Shown piece after piece: positions 29,339 to 37,994 of a DNA stretch of 38,317 nucleotides. The position numbers and the translations under genes were made by a program. The stretch's first letter is position 1; every line of letters starts with the position of its first letter. The DNA is from Chromatiaceae bacterium (lineage in GTDB: Bacteria > Pseudomonadota > Gammaproteobacteria > Chromatiales > Chromatiaceae), in contig JAJDOL010000246.1 in NCBI GenBank assembly GCA_022340195.1, forward strand, positions 1-38,317, given 5' to 3'. The notes below the pieces were generated by a model. That model was not told the origin of the DNA, ran no database searches, and saw only the letters and a list, made by a program, of their open reading frames with translations.

Positions 29339-31908
29339 CAGAACAGCTCCAACTGGTCGTAGGGGTCGTCGTCCGGCGCCTGGTCATCGTCGGATCGGCG
29401 CTTCGGCTGCCCTCGCTTACCTCCGGCCGGCATTCTTGTGGGAGGTCGAGGAATGGGCGGAGCAGTATCCATGTCGGCGATACCCGCGAGCATCCCCAAG
29501 AAAGAGGTCAGCGTCTCGGCTGCTGCCTCATTGCCTTGTTGGCGAGCGAGCTTCTTGATGTCGCGTTTCATTTCCGGCGGCAATCCCAAAGCATTCAGGG
29601 CCTTGTCGAGTCCGAGCGCTTCGATGAGAATGCTGAGCGATTCCGCCTCGGGCACCGAGGACGTGCGCTCGATGGAGGGCGGCGTTGCGAAGGGCATGGG
29701 GCCGAAAGGAAAGGGATCGAGGCGGTCGAGAATCTCGTCGATGCGCATTGCCGTACGGGTGTCTCCTGCTTTGCGGGCACGGTCGAGCGCATTTTCCAGA
29801 CGATCGATGTCGTAATCGGAGCAATTACCGAGACTTCGCGGATACTTGGCCTCGAAGGCATGCAGCTCGAACAGGGGCTCGCCCTTCCAACGCTTTAAGG
29901 CGGCACGAGCTGCGCCCAAGCGGATCTTGTGGAGCTCGCCACGGCGCAGGGTTTCGCATGCCGCCGCTGTCTCGCTTTTGGACAACGCAATCCACGGCGC
30001 CTTGACGAGCGCCTTGGACAGATAAGCGCCGAGCTCAGCCGTCATCTTGCCGCCCGCATCCAGGTGCGCGCGTAACCCGGCGAGGCCTGCGAGTAGGTCC
30101 TCCCGTCCGGCCGTGGTCGGTTTGTCGAGACCGATTGTCCAGAAAAGCTTCTGCGGCGGTAGCCGCAGCGCCTCTCCCGCGAGACCCAGTGCTAATAGGC
30201 CTGCCAACCCACCGCCGAGGCGGCTCAGTATTTCACGCACCAAAGGGATACCCGTCTCAGTATCCTCGAGCAGTGCCATTAATCCCGCGGTGAGATCAAG
30301 CTGATTTCGCGCGTGCGCGCTGCGAGCCCAATCTCCGGCCGCGGCTATCTCCTTGCGCGCCAGGTCCGCTCGCCCCTTGAGTACTTGTTTGCGGGCATGT
30401 GCCAAGTGGGCCTCTACCAAGCGCTCGCGCACGCCGATGTTGATTCCGTCCAAGGCAAGCATCTCGCGGGCCAGGCCGGTTGCCTTTTTGAAGGAGCCGG
30501 CGTCGAGAGCGGTGTCGAGGGCGGTGTCAAGGATCTGGATGTCCGTGGGCCAGCGATCTCTCGCCTGCTCCAGAAGGCGACGCACGTCCTTGCGGCGCTT
30601 GCTGCGCCGGTAGAAGGCGATCAGCCGCAGATAGGTATCGCGGTCGTCCGGATCCCAGGAAAGGCTCTCCTCCAACTGTTCAGCGACCAGGCTGCCGATG
30701 TCATCCGGATCGGCCGAGGGGGTAACGTGCGCAAGGATTTCCGCAACGCGGTCGCAGCGGCGCAGTGCCAGAGCGATGCGCAGACGGTGCTCCATCTCGA
30801 GGCCGTCGCGCGAGCCCTCGCGAATCAGATGGCGAGCATAAAGCCCCCAGCACTCCTTTTCTTCCCAGAGGTCTTCCCTGCGCTCGGCATCCCAGGCCGC
30901 GAGAAGAAGGGACTCTGCTGTAGTCAGCGGAGCGGCACCCACGGCTGCAAAGCGCTTGCGGCCGTCAGGATCGCCCGTGATCAACAGGCGCAGTCCCCGG
31001 TGGCGAACCCAGTTCGCGCCCAAGGTGTCCTTGTGTTGGTGCATAAAGCGCAACAGCACATCGGGCCGAGCGTCGGCTCCAAGCCGATCGAGCTCTTCGC
31101 GTAATTCAATGCGTGCCTGCGGCCAGCCTCTTAGAGCACAGGCAAAGCGAACGATTCCTGGGCGCTCACCGGAGATTGCCTTCAGAAAGGGCGTATCCGG
31201 TAGCAAGGCCAGCTGCACAGCCCGCCGCAGATAGTAGAAGGCCGATGTGTCGCCAACTCGGGCGAGGAGCTCGGCGGCCTCCTGGGGCGCCTCCGGCAGC
31301 CGCTGAAGGGCCTTTAGGATTTGGGCCCAATCGCGATAAGGCGAGCGGAAAGGGATCGCTGCCAAGGCGTTTTGGAGGGCCAGATCGTCCTCGGCGCAAT
31401 AGGCCATCAAGGCGGAACGAGCCGATTCGCCATGGAGTACGACGGGATCGTCTGCGGGCAGCCGCTCGGCAACCGCATCCTCGCCGGAGAGATAGGCGGC
31501 AGCGAGGAACGAACGCACTCGGTCACGCTCCGAGGGCGGCAGGGCATGTGCTCGTGTAAACAGGGTAAGCACGGAGTCTACGTGGCCCATGCGCAGCAGA
31601 AGCGCGGCATGCTCGGGATCGAAGGTGATGTCAGCTCCCAGGCAGGCACGATTCTCCCATATTGCCAGTGCCTCCTTGAGCATGTCCTTAGCGGCGAGCT
31701 CATGCGCCCGTCCCGCGTAGGCATCCGCGAGAGCCAAGCGCCAAGCGGGGCGTAGCTCCCCCTTTAGGAGTTGCTTGAAACCTGCGATAGCCTCGCGGTG
31801 ACGGCCCGCGGCCAAGTCCTCCTGCGCCTTTCGCTCAATGGCCTCGGGGGAGAGCTTAAGAGGTACGGATCTTCCGCGGGGCGTGCGCCGCCTCGATTTT
31901 TTCGGCAT
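29338..31908 (-). CDS. Large TPR-repeat protein heading the Hsp70-like operon
   Basis: An 856-aa mostly alpha-helical protein with an N-terminal basic stretch (MPKKSRRRTPRGRS), many degenerate TPR-like helix pairs (for example around AIERKAQEDLAAGRHREAI and DRDTYLRLIAFYRRSKRRKD) and an acidic, Pro-rich tail. I do not recognise a catalytic motif, signal peptide or membrane segment. Its stop overlaps the ATG of the J-like gene, so it is probably the scaffold or client-selecting partner of the Hsp70 module. The ATG at 31908 is preferred over a GTG at 31941; neither has a good ribosome site. Possible promoter near TATACT (31972-31967) on the minus strand is weak. Confidence 0.8.
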   Translation of the reverse strand: MPKKSRRRTPRGRSVPLKLSPEAIERKAQEDLAAGRHREAIAGFKQLLKGELRPAWRLALADAYAGRAHELAAKDMLKEALAIWENRACLGADITFDPEHAALLLRMGHVDSVLTLFTRAHALPPSERDRVRSFLAAAYLSGEDAVAERLPADDPVVLHGESARSALMAYCAEDDLALQNALAAIPFRSPYRDWAQILKALQRLPEAPQEAAELLARVGDTSAFYYLRRAVQLALLPDTPFLKAISGERPGIVRFACALRGWPQARIELREELDRLGADARPDVLLRFMHQHKDTLGANWVRHRGLRLLITGDPDGRKRFAAVGAAPLTTAESLLLAAWDAERREDLWEEKECWGLYARHLIREGSRDGLEMEHRLRIALALRRCDRVAEILAHVTPSADPDDIGSLVAEQLEESLSWDPDDRDTYLRLIAFYRRSKRRKDVRRLLEQARDRWPTDIQILDTALDTALDAGSFKKATGLAREMLALDGINIGVRERLVEAHLAHARKQVLKGRADLARKEIAAAGDWARSAHARNQLDLTAGLMALLEDTETGIPLVREILSRLGGGLAGLLALGLAGEALRLPPQKLFWTIGLDKPTTAGREDLLAGLAGLRAHLDAGGKMTAELGAYLSKALVKAPWIALSKSETAAACETLRRGELHKIRLGAARAALKRWKGEPLFELHAFEAKYPRSLGNCSDYDIDRLENALDRARKAGDTRTAMRIDEILDRLDPFPFGPMPFATPPSIERTSSVPEAESLSILIEALGLDKALNALGLPPEMKRDIKKLARQQGNEAAAETLTSFLGMLAGIADMDTAPPIPRPPTRMPAGGKRGQPKRRSDDDQAPDDDPYDQLELF

Positions 31909-32161
31909 AGTTAAGCTGGTCGTCTGCGCAGGAACCGTCACGGTCGGCCGAGGTGCCAGTATAGCTTAGTGCCAAGCTGGTGGCTCTGCGTCTGCGTGCG
32001 CAGGGACCGGTCTTTTGTCGCTTTAGCCGGTACCGAGACCTGTGCTCCCAAGTCTCTGTTAGAGCGCAGGGTTCAATCCCGTTTGGATATCGGGTTTCAT
32101 TGGTGGATTTATGACAGTCTCTCTCGCATGGAAAAAGGAGGAAGGTTTCGGGAGTGTTAAC

Positions 32162-32182
32162 ATGTTTTGGGCTGTTCCCTGA
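32162..32182 (+). other. Possible six-codon leader cistron (MFWAVP) before elyC
   Basis: ATG at 32162 with CGGGAGTG upstream opens a six-codon frame ending in TGA whose last base is the first base of the elyC ATG (TGATG). Start-stop overlap could couple elyC translation to this minicistron, explaining why elyC itself has no ribosome site. It may also be chance. Confidence 0.3.
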
Positions 32183-32985
32183 TGGACTGGACGCTTTACA
32201 CGATCGCAAAAAGCCTGATCATGCCGCCTGGCGGCCTGATTCTTCTGTTGTTGCTCGGCTTCTTCCTGGTGAGGGGAGTTCTTGGGCGGATCCTGATCTT
32301 CGTTGGAGCCTCGGTATTCCTGCTAATGAGTCTACCGGCTGTTGCGCAGAGGCTAATGGTCGGACTGGAGCCCTATCCAGCCCTGGCGCCCGATTCCCTG
32401 GCCGAAACCGGTGCCGATGGGATCCTAATACTGGGTGGCGGACGTTACGCCTGGGCGCCGGAGTACGGCGGCGATACGGTTGCTGTCGGCAGCCTGCAGC
32501 GCCTGCGTTATGGTGCATTCCTGCATCGCCGTTCGGGCCTTCCGATCTACATTACAGGTGGCAGCCCAGCACATAGGCAACCTAGTGTAGGCCGGCTCAT
32601 GGCACAGGTGCTGGAGCAGGATTACGGCATAAGCGCAAAGGGGGTGGAGGATCAGAGCCTGACCACGGAAGAAAACGCAGTCCTCTCCCTGGCAATGCTG
32701 GAGCGGGATGGCATCCGCCGGGTGCTGCTCGTGTCCGATGCCTGGCACCTGCCGCGTGCCATCGAGGCCTTCGCGCGCGTCGGTATCGCGGCTATTCCGG
32801 CCCCGACCGCGTTCGTTCATCGTGAGGATGAGCGCGGTACGGACTACAGGGATTGGTTGCCGAGTGCCGCAGCCTTCTCAAACAGCTACCGCGCGTTGCA
32901 CGAGTACCTGGGACGGATCTGGTATCGGCTCAAGCCACGTTCCGAGAAGACGCCGGAGACCGCCGGGATGATCCGATCCGGATAG
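32182..32985 (+). CDS. elyC: ElyC/YdcF-family envelope protein (DUF218)
   Basis: A 267-aa inner-membrane protein with two N-terminal membrane segments (about residues 12-30 and 33-50) and a periplasmic or cytoplasmic DUF218 Rossmann-like domain. DUF218 marks: ADGILILGGG, IYITGG, SLTTEENAVLSL and LLVSDAWHLPRAI. E. coli ElyC is needed for peptidoglycan assembly from lipid II and envelope integrity at low temperature; YdcF/SanA are relatives, so exact function is not certain. The start at 32182 has no ribosome site; a TTG at 32167 in frame or coupling to a leader minicistron is possible. Divergent from the chaperone operon. Confidence 0.82.
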   Translation: MDWTLYTIAKSLIMPPGGLILLLLLGFFLVRGVLGRILIFVGASVFLLMSLPAVAQRLMVGLEPYPALAPDSLAETGADGILILGGGRYAWAPEYGGDTVAVGSLQRLRYGAFLHRRSGLPIYITGGSPAHRQPSVGRLMAQVLEQDYGISAKGVEDQSLTTEENAVLSLAMLERDGIRRVLLVSDAWHLPRAIEAFARVGIAAIPAPTAFVHREDERGTDYRDWLPSAAAFSNSYRALHEYLGRIWYRLKPRSEKTPETAGMIRSG

Positions 32986-33158
32986 TCGATAAGCGCTCTT
33001 AGGCGGTTGCCGGAAAAGAAAATACCAGATTGCGCAGGATTCTCGTTCGTCTTCAAGGCGTGCCGGCAGGCGCACAGCGCGGCTATGTAACGGCCGGCGC
33101 AACGCGGAAGACGGGCGAAAAGACAAGCAAGCGGGTATTTTCTTTGACAGAAATCGCC

Positions 33159-34193
33159 TTAGTTCCGCTTTGGAACATGGTCGTTGTAGCGTTCCATGAT
33201 GTAACAGAGACAATCCTGGCGGATAACAGTCTCGTCGCGGGTAAGCATGGAGGGCATTACCGGCAGCTTCAGACGCAGCTCGCCGTCCTCGATATGGAAA
33301 TAACGGCGCGCCACGTCTCTGCCCCGCTCGTCTCGGACATCGAGCCGGGCACCATTGTGGGCATCCACCCGACCTATGGCGGTACCTCGGGGTAATTCCC
33401 GAAAGTTGAGGCGCTCCAGCTCCGGAATCAATAGGATGTCAGCATCCCCGGGCGAAAATCCGAAGCTGACATCCGCCGGCACCTTCACTTGCGCCACTGT
33501 GTGAAAGAGGTCGATGTCGCCCGGGGCCAAGGGATGGTCCGGCAACGCCGACAAGTGCAGGCAGGCGTCGAGGTACTCCCGGGCGTGGTCCACGCCATGC
33601 TGATCCGCCACCTTTCCGCACTCGAGTATGACAGCTGGGCACAACTGACCCATGGCGATTGACTGCACGCCACGGGGTCGGATGAAGTAAACCACCGTTC
33701 GGCTGAACAGGGTCGCCAAGTGCAGATAGCGGTTGTCGAGGACGTTAACGCAACCATAGTGGGGGTTACACCCTGTATTGTTGTGGATGTCCACACTGGC
33801 AAAGACGCCGCGACGCCGCATGATGTCGACGACCTGTTGCATCATGGCGTGCTCGGGTGTAGGCGGGGTCTCCGAGCCGGGCCAGATCCGGTTGTAGTCG
33901 GGCTGATCCGGGAGATGTCTTACCCCTGCGGCAGCGGCGGAGACGTTGCCTATGAACAGGCTCAACGCCCGCGGCAACCGCAGGGTTCCGAAACGCTTCA
34001 GGCGACCGGCCAGCAAGGAACGTATCGCTTCCCATCCGACCGATTCGTTGCCATGCATGAGCACGGACACGAACAGAGGCGGCTCGCGATCCCCCGGTAA
34101 GTGAATCAGGGTCGGGCCTCCAAGCAGCGGCTCGAGGTCGCCGGGACCTGTCCCAAAAAGACCGGTGGGGGGTGCGTGAAGTTCGTGCAGCAT
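33159..34193 (-). CDS. M14-family aspartoacylase/succinylglutamate desuccinylase-like hydrolase
   Basis: A 344-aa member of the AstE/AspA branch of M14 metallohydrolases. Zinc ligands are H47 and E50 in LMHGNESVG and the His of DIHNNTG; an RIWPG-type substrate motif (YNRIWPG) and LECGK catalytic Glu segment follow. The C-terminal about 90 residues form a beta-rich domain. This branch hydrolyses N-acyl amino acids such as succinylglutamate or acetylaspartate, or gamma-glutamyl-like amide bonds; the substrate is unknown. It is the third gene of a minus-strand set after murU and the glutamate-cysteine-ligase-like gene, 67 bases from the latter. No signal peptide, so cytoplasmic. Confidence 0.82.
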   Translation of the reverse strand: MLHELHAPPTGLFGTGPGDLEPLLGGPTLIHLPGDREPPLFVSVLMHGNESVGWEAIRSLLAGRLKRFGTLRLPRALSLFIGNVSAAAAGVRHLPDQPDYNRIWPGSETPPTPEHAMMQQVVDIMRRRGVFASVDIHNNTGCNPHYGCVNVLDNRYLHLATLFSRTVVYFIRPRGVQSIAMGQLCPAVILECGKVADQHGVDHAREYLDACLHLSALPDHPLAPGDIDLFHTVAQVKVPADVSFGFSPGDADILLIPELERLNFRELPRGTAIGRVDAHNGARLDVRDERGRDVARRYFHIEDGELRLKLPVMPSMLTRDETVIRQDCLCYIMERYNDHVPKRN

Positions 34194-34260
34194 GTATGAC
34201 GTCGGGTTGGCGAGCTCAGAATATAAAACGGCTTGGACTAAAGCGATTGTTGTAATTTGC

Positions 34261-35679
34261 CTAAAGTGACCATTGGTGAACGGGGTGGCCCGACTGCTGG
34301 CGCTCGAGATAAGCGGCGGTCAGGGCCGCGAGATCGCGTCCATTGTGCTCGACCCAGGCCCGCTGCCATGCCGAGCCGGTTTGCCCGGTTCGGAGTCTGC
34401 CTTCGATGATTCCCAGCCACCGGTCCCGCTCCGCGGCGTCGATGCCGAGTTGCGTCAGACCTCTGTGCGCTCGCGGGAGGAGGTCATCCGCCAATACCTG
34501 CCGCAGGGTCGACACCTGCCCATCAATCCACTCTACCTCGATGTCGAGTCCGTCACGGGCGGCGCTGTAGAAATTGGACTTTGCGACGACAAAGGGAAGG
34601 CGCTTCTCGGGAGACTCGTTCTCTTCGGCGAAGGATTCGATGGCACCGAAATAGAGGGCCGCGTTGGCAATCGCGTCCGATACGGTTGGACCGGCGGGCA
34701 CGACTCGGTGTTCGATGCGGAGGTGCGGTTTCCCTGATTCGTCAAAACCTATCAATGGCCGGTTCCAACGCCAAATGGTTCCGTTGTGCAGTCGCAGGTG
34801 GGCGAGCCGCTCAGGGGGCTCGTCCATGACCTGCGGTAACAGCGACGGGAAGCGCTCCAGATTCGCTCGAAAGCACTCGAATACGGAGTCCTTCACGTAA
34901 CGCAGTCCGAAGGTGACCCGCTCGCCGAAAAAGGATCCGCCGACCGAGACCGCCTGCTCGAAGAGCGGGATGCGGCTCTCCGCCCAAAGGTCGCAGCCGA
35001 ACAGAAAGGGAGAGTTGGCGCTAACAGCCACCATGGGGGCCGCCAGGACCTTGGACCAGTTGTAGACTCGGGCAGCCTCCTCGGGTGTTACCTTCAGATG
35101 AATCTGAAAGGAGGTGGCGGCCGACTCCATCATCACATCTTGCGGCTCCAGGAATAGATGGTCCTTGCCCTGGATTTCCAGGGTTAGCGGACGACCGTGG
35201 CGCAAATGGAGGATCTGCTCGTTGAGTGCCCGGTAACGCTTGAGCGGGCTCATGAACGCCATGTCCAGGTGCTCGGGCCTCAGCGTCGGCAAGATGCCGA
35301 TCATGGCCAGGCGCGCATCGAGTCCGGCTGCAGCCTTGCCGCAGCGCTTCCATGTGGACTCCAACTCGGCGGCCAGCCGGCTGAGGGCGTTCCCTTGCAG
35401 GCGTTGCGGTGTGCCGTTTATCTCGGCGTTGAAGGTGGCCAGCTCCGGAACGACCAGGGGGTCGGCCAGGCGATCCAGAAATGGCTCGACGATCGGCGCG
35501 GGACCCATGTCCGCCGCTACGAGACAGGCTTCGAGCTCGAAACCCCCGACCTTCTGGGTGGATGCAAAGACGCCATCCCGGAACCAACTCTCGAGAAGAT
35601 CGGTTTCTCTGCGCAGGAGCATGCCAAAGGAATCGAAGTCGGCTTGGGTGAAGCGGGACGCATTTATTTCCTGGCCCAT
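34261..35679 (-). CDS. Glutamate-cysteine ligase-like protein (GCS2 / ATP-dependent carboxylate-amine ligase)
   Basis: A 472-aa protein of the glutamate-cysteine ligase superfamily. The N-terminal FELEACLVAADMGP is the strand-Glu motif binding Mg-ATP, ELATFNAEINGTPQRL, the SAATSFQIHLKV strand and RIEHRVVPAGPTVSDAI are further family motifs. The family forms gamma-glutamyl amides from glutamate and an amine; GshA-type, YbdK-type and other substrates occur. The ATG at 35679 precedes the first family motif and leaves 26 bases from murU; the frame is open upstream into murU antisense and is disregarded. Together with the M14-like hydrolase downstream it could make and break a gamma-glutamyl or acyl-glutamyl bond. 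Exact substrate open. Confidence 0.8.
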   Translation of the reverse strand: MGQEINASRFTQADFDSFGMLLRRETDLLESWFRDGVFASTQKVGGFELEACLVAADMGPAPIVEPFLDRLADPLVVPELATFNAEINGTPQRLQGNALSRLAAELESTWKRCGKAAAGLDARLAMIGILPTLRPEHLDMAFMSPLKRYRALNEQILHLRHGRPLTLEIQGKDHLFLEPQDVMMESAATSFQIHLKVTPEEAARVYNWSKVLAAPMVAVSANSPFLFGCDLWAESRIPLFEQAVSVGGSFFGERVTFGLRYVKDSVFECFRANLERFPSLLPQVMDEPPERLAHLRLHNGTIWRWNRPLIGFDESGKPHLRIEHRVVPAGPTVSDAIANAALYFGAIESFAEENESPEKRLPFVVAKSNFYSAARDGLDIEVEWIDGQVSTLRQVLADDLLPRAHRGLTQLGIDAAERDRWLGIIEGRLRTGQTGSAWQRAWVEHNGRDLAALTAAYLERQQSGHPVHQWSL

Positions 35680-35705
35680 GATGCTGTTCGAAGACTCGTG
35701 ATTTG

Positions 35706-36368
35706 CTACCCGACCTTTAACATCCGATCGAGTGCTTGTAAACGCTCTGGTGTACCTATGTCGAGCCAGCGCCCCGGATGGTGCTCGCCGCTCACCAGTG
35801 CGCGTTCCATGGCGGCGCGCAGCAAGGGAGATAGGGGAAAGGCCCCGGGAGAGCAATTGCGGAACAGATCTGGGTGGTATACACCCACGCCGCTGAAGGT
35901 GTAGCGCGGAAAGCCCTGCGCCGACAAGATCCCACTTTCGAGTGCGAAGTCGCCATCGGGATTGTGAAGAGGGTTATCGACCAGCACCAGGTGTGCGTGA
36001 AAGCCGTCCGCGAGGTGCAGGCGCGCAAAGTCGAAGTCCGTCCAGATGTCGCCGTTTACCACCAGAAAAGGCCCGGGGTCGAGCAGCGACAGCGCCTTGT
36101 AAATACCGCCGCCGGTCTCCAATGCCTTGCGTTCCGGCGAGTATCGGATCTGCGCCCCCCAACGTGAGCCATTGCCTAAAGCGGCTTGAATTCTGTCGCC
36201 GAGATAGGCGTAGTTAACAACGATCTTACGCAGACCGGCGGCAACCAAACGCTCGATGTGGTAGACGATCAGTGGCTTGCCAGCCGCCTCCAGCAGAGGC
36301 TTAGGGGTATGGTCCGTGAGCGGACGCATGCGCTCGCCGCGTCCAGCGGCCAGAATCATGGCTTGCAT
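35706..36368 (-). CDS. murU: N-acetylmuramate alpha-1-phosphate uridylyltransferase MurU
   Basis: A 220-aa nucleotidyltransferase matching Pseudomonas MurU in length and motifs: [23 protein letters not shown] (nucleotide binding), [32 protein letters not shown] and [12 protein letters not shown]. MurU converts N-acetylmuramate 1-phosphate and UTP to UDP-MurNAc in cell-wall recycling, bypassing MurA and giving fosfomycin tolerance. The partner AmgK kinase is not in the window. The ATG at 36368 starts the MQAMILAAG motif; the longer frame adds only seven residues. Divergent from tyrS; leads the murU-GCL-M14 set. Confidence 0.88.
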   Translation of the reverse strand: MQAMILAAGRGERMRPLTDHTPKPLLEAAGKPLIVYHIERLVAAGLRKIVVNYAYLGDRIQAALGNGSRWGAQIRYSPERKALETGGGIYKALSLLDPGPFLVVNGDIWTDFDFARLHLADGFHAHLVLVDNPLHNPDGDFALESGILSAQGFPRYTFSGVGVYHPDLFRNCSPGAFPLSPLLRAAMERALVSGEHHPGRWLDIGTPERLQALDRMLKVG

Positions 36369-36438
36369 CTTTAGTCTGGAGTCTCGCAACTCGGTTTTCG
36401 GCTATTATCAGGGAATTTTTCAGCCAAGGGGCAGCGAA

Positions 36439-37641
36439 ATGGGAGCAGCCGAAGACTCCTTTGCGATCATCAAACGCGGAACGGAGGAAATCCTGCTCGA
36501 GGATGCTTTGCGCAAGAAGCTGTCGCAAGAGCGGCCGCTTCGAGTAAAGGCGGGGTTCGACCCGACGGCCCCGGATCTGCATCTCGGGCATACGGTCTTG
36601 ATCAACAAGTTGCGTCAGTTCCAGGATCTGGGGCACGAGGTCCTGTTCCTGATAGGCGATTTCACCGGAATGATCGGAGACCCCACGGGCAAGAGTGCAA
36701 CCAGAGCGCCGCTGACACGTGACAATGTCCTCGACAATGCCAAGAGCTATGAGGAGCAGATCTTCCGCATACTGGATCCAGAACGGACCCTTGTCGTTTT
36801 CAATTCCAGCTGGATGGGTGAGATGCGGGCGGCGGAACTGGTGCAATTGGCAGCAAAGCACACAGTCGCGCGCATGCTGGAGCGGGACGACTTCTCGAAG
36901 CGGTTCAGATCCGGGCAATCCATCGCCATCCACGAGTTCCTCTATCCGCTCATTCAGGGATACGACTCCGTCGCCCTTAAGGCCGATATCGAGCTCGGGG
37001 GAACGGATCAGAAGTTCAATCTTCTCGTTGGGCGTCAGCTTCAGGAGGCCTACGGGCAGGAGCCGCAGGTGGTAATCACCCTGCCGATCCTGGAGGGGTT
37101 GGACGGTGTACAGAAGATGTCGAAATCACTTGGAAACTATATCGGTATCACGGATCCGCCGGATGAGATGTTCGGCAAGCTCATGTCGATCTCGGATGAG
37201 CTCATGTGGCGCTATTTGGAGCTCCTGAGCTTTCGGCCCATGAACGACGTCGAGACCTGGCGTCGAGCCGTAACGGCCGGAGAGAATCCGCGGGACATCA
37301 AATTCATGCTCGCCGTGGAGTTGGTTTCCCGATTTCATGACGCATCCGCCGCGCAACGCGCGAAGGATGCCTTCATTGCTCGTTTCCAAAAAGGGGCGAT
37401 TCCGGACGATATGCCACATCTGCAACTGTCCCCGCAGGACAGCGGTGCGCTGCCGATTGCCAATCTGTTGAAGGAAGCAGGTTTGGTCAAGAGCACTTCC
37501 GAAGCCCTGCGCATGATTGGCCAGGGCGCGGTTCGTGTAGACGGGCAGCGAATCGAAGATCGGACTCTGGCGATTCAGTCGGGGACGACGCGCGTTTACC
37601 AGGTCGGTAAGCGGCGATTCTCCCGTATCACCGTGAGCTGA
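36439..37641 (+). CDS. tyrS: Tyrosyl-tRNA synthetase
   Basis: A 400-aa class Ic synthetase (TyrRS type with LHLGH, residues 47-51, as the HIGH motif and KMSKS in VQKMSKSLG). [13 protein letters not shown] and the ILEGLDG segment fit the longer bacterial TyrRS type found in Pseudomonas, and the C-terminal about 60 residues are an S4 RNA-binding domain ([13 protein letters not shown]). The ATG at 36439 follows AAGGGGCAGCG; the open frame upstream is the murU antisense region. A -10-like TATTAT (36403-36408) lies in the short divergent interval. The rRNA operon begins about 60 bases downstream, a tyrS-rrn order common in gammaproteobacteria. Confidence 0.95.
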   Translation: MGAAEDSFAIIKRGTEEILLEDALRKKLSQERPLRVKAGFDPTAPDLHLGHTVLINKLRQFQDLGHEVLFLIGDFTGMIGDPTGKSATRAPLTRDNVLDNAKSYEEQIFRILDPERTLVVFNSSWMGEMRAAELVQLAAKHTVARMLERDDFSKRFRSGQSIAIHEFLYPLIQGYDSVALKADIELGGTDQKFNLLVGRQLQEAYGQEPQVVITLPILEGLDGVQKMSKSLGNYIGITDPPDEMFGKLMSISDELMWRYLELLSFRPMNDVETWRRAVTAGENPRDIKFMLAVELVSRFHDASAAQRAKDAFIARFQKGAIPDDMPHLQLSPQDSGALPIANLLKEAGLVKSTSEALRMIGQGAVRVDGQRIEDRTLAIQSGTTRVYQVGKRRFSRITVS

Positions 37642-37701
37642 GACTACACTCTTCCGATTACCTAGAATCTCGGAACCGGCTGGGCGCGAAGAGGCTAGAA
37701 G

Positions 37702-37729
37702 TTGACTTTACCGCCCCGTCGCGTATGAT
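37702..37729 (+). promoter_or_regulatory. rRNA operon promoter 1
   Basis: TTGACT (37702-37707), 16 bases, TATGAT (37724-37729), followed by a GC-rich discriminator (TGCGCCC) typical of stringently controlled rRNA promoters. It is the upstream of two tandem promoters in front of 16S rRNA. Confidence 0.72.
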
Positions 37730-37794
37730 TGCGCCCTCTCCCGCCTGGGCGGTGCTGACGGATCATGCGATTGCAGCAAATGGAAAATTGGCGC

Positions 37795-37822
37795 TTGACA
37801 CCCTCGTTGTGGGGCGTAGAAT
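37795..37822 (+). promoter_or_regulatory. rRNA operon promoter 2
   Basis: TTGACA (37795-37800), 16 bases, TAGAAT (37817-37822), then the GC-rich discriminator GGGCGG. The upstream AT-rich tract (TGCAGCAAATGGAAAATT, about 37771-37789) looks like an UP element. Transcription would start near 37830, just at a CTCTCC/GGAGAG hairpin (37830-37846), about 165 bases before mature 16S rRNA. Confidence 0.85.
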
Positions 37823-37853
37823 GGGCGGTCTCTCCAGAGTGGAGAGCGTAAGA

Positions 37854-37868
37854 GTTCTTTAACAATTT
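37854..37868 (+). promoter_or_regulatory. boxA antitermination element in the rRNA leader
   Basis: GTTCTTTAACAATTT corresponds to the E. coli rrn boxA (TGCTCTTTAACAATTT). It recruits NusB/S10 for ribosomal RNA antitermination. Confidence 0.88.
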
Positions 37869-37888
37869 GTTCGGATAACTTGTGTGGG

Positions 37889-37932
37889 TGCTCCGTCGCA
37901 GCCGGAAAGGCTTGAAACTTTTCGACGGAGCA
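37889..37932 (+). other. rRNA leader stem
   Basis: TGCTCCGTCG (37889-37898) and CGACGGAGCA (37923-37932) are perfect inverted repeats with a 24-base loop. It lies between boxA and the 16S rRNA; such leader stems are common in gammaproteobacterial rrn operons and help folding or processing of pre-16S RNA. Confidence 0.75.
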
Positions 37933-37994
37933 TCTTCGAGTGATTGAAGATACCCGTTGAGCAAGGATAGGCCGTTTCGGCGGCCACAAAGTAT

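Noticed and set aside
31955-31975. TTGGCAC on the minus strand as a sigma-54 site for the chaperone operon
   Set aside because: The GG-N10-GC spacing is not met, so a -24/-12 promoter is not supported.
32068-32090. GGTTCAATCCC resembling a tRNA T-arm
   Set aside because: The bases flanking the loop (GCAGG and CCGTT) do not pair, and no acceptor, D or anticodon arm fits around it.
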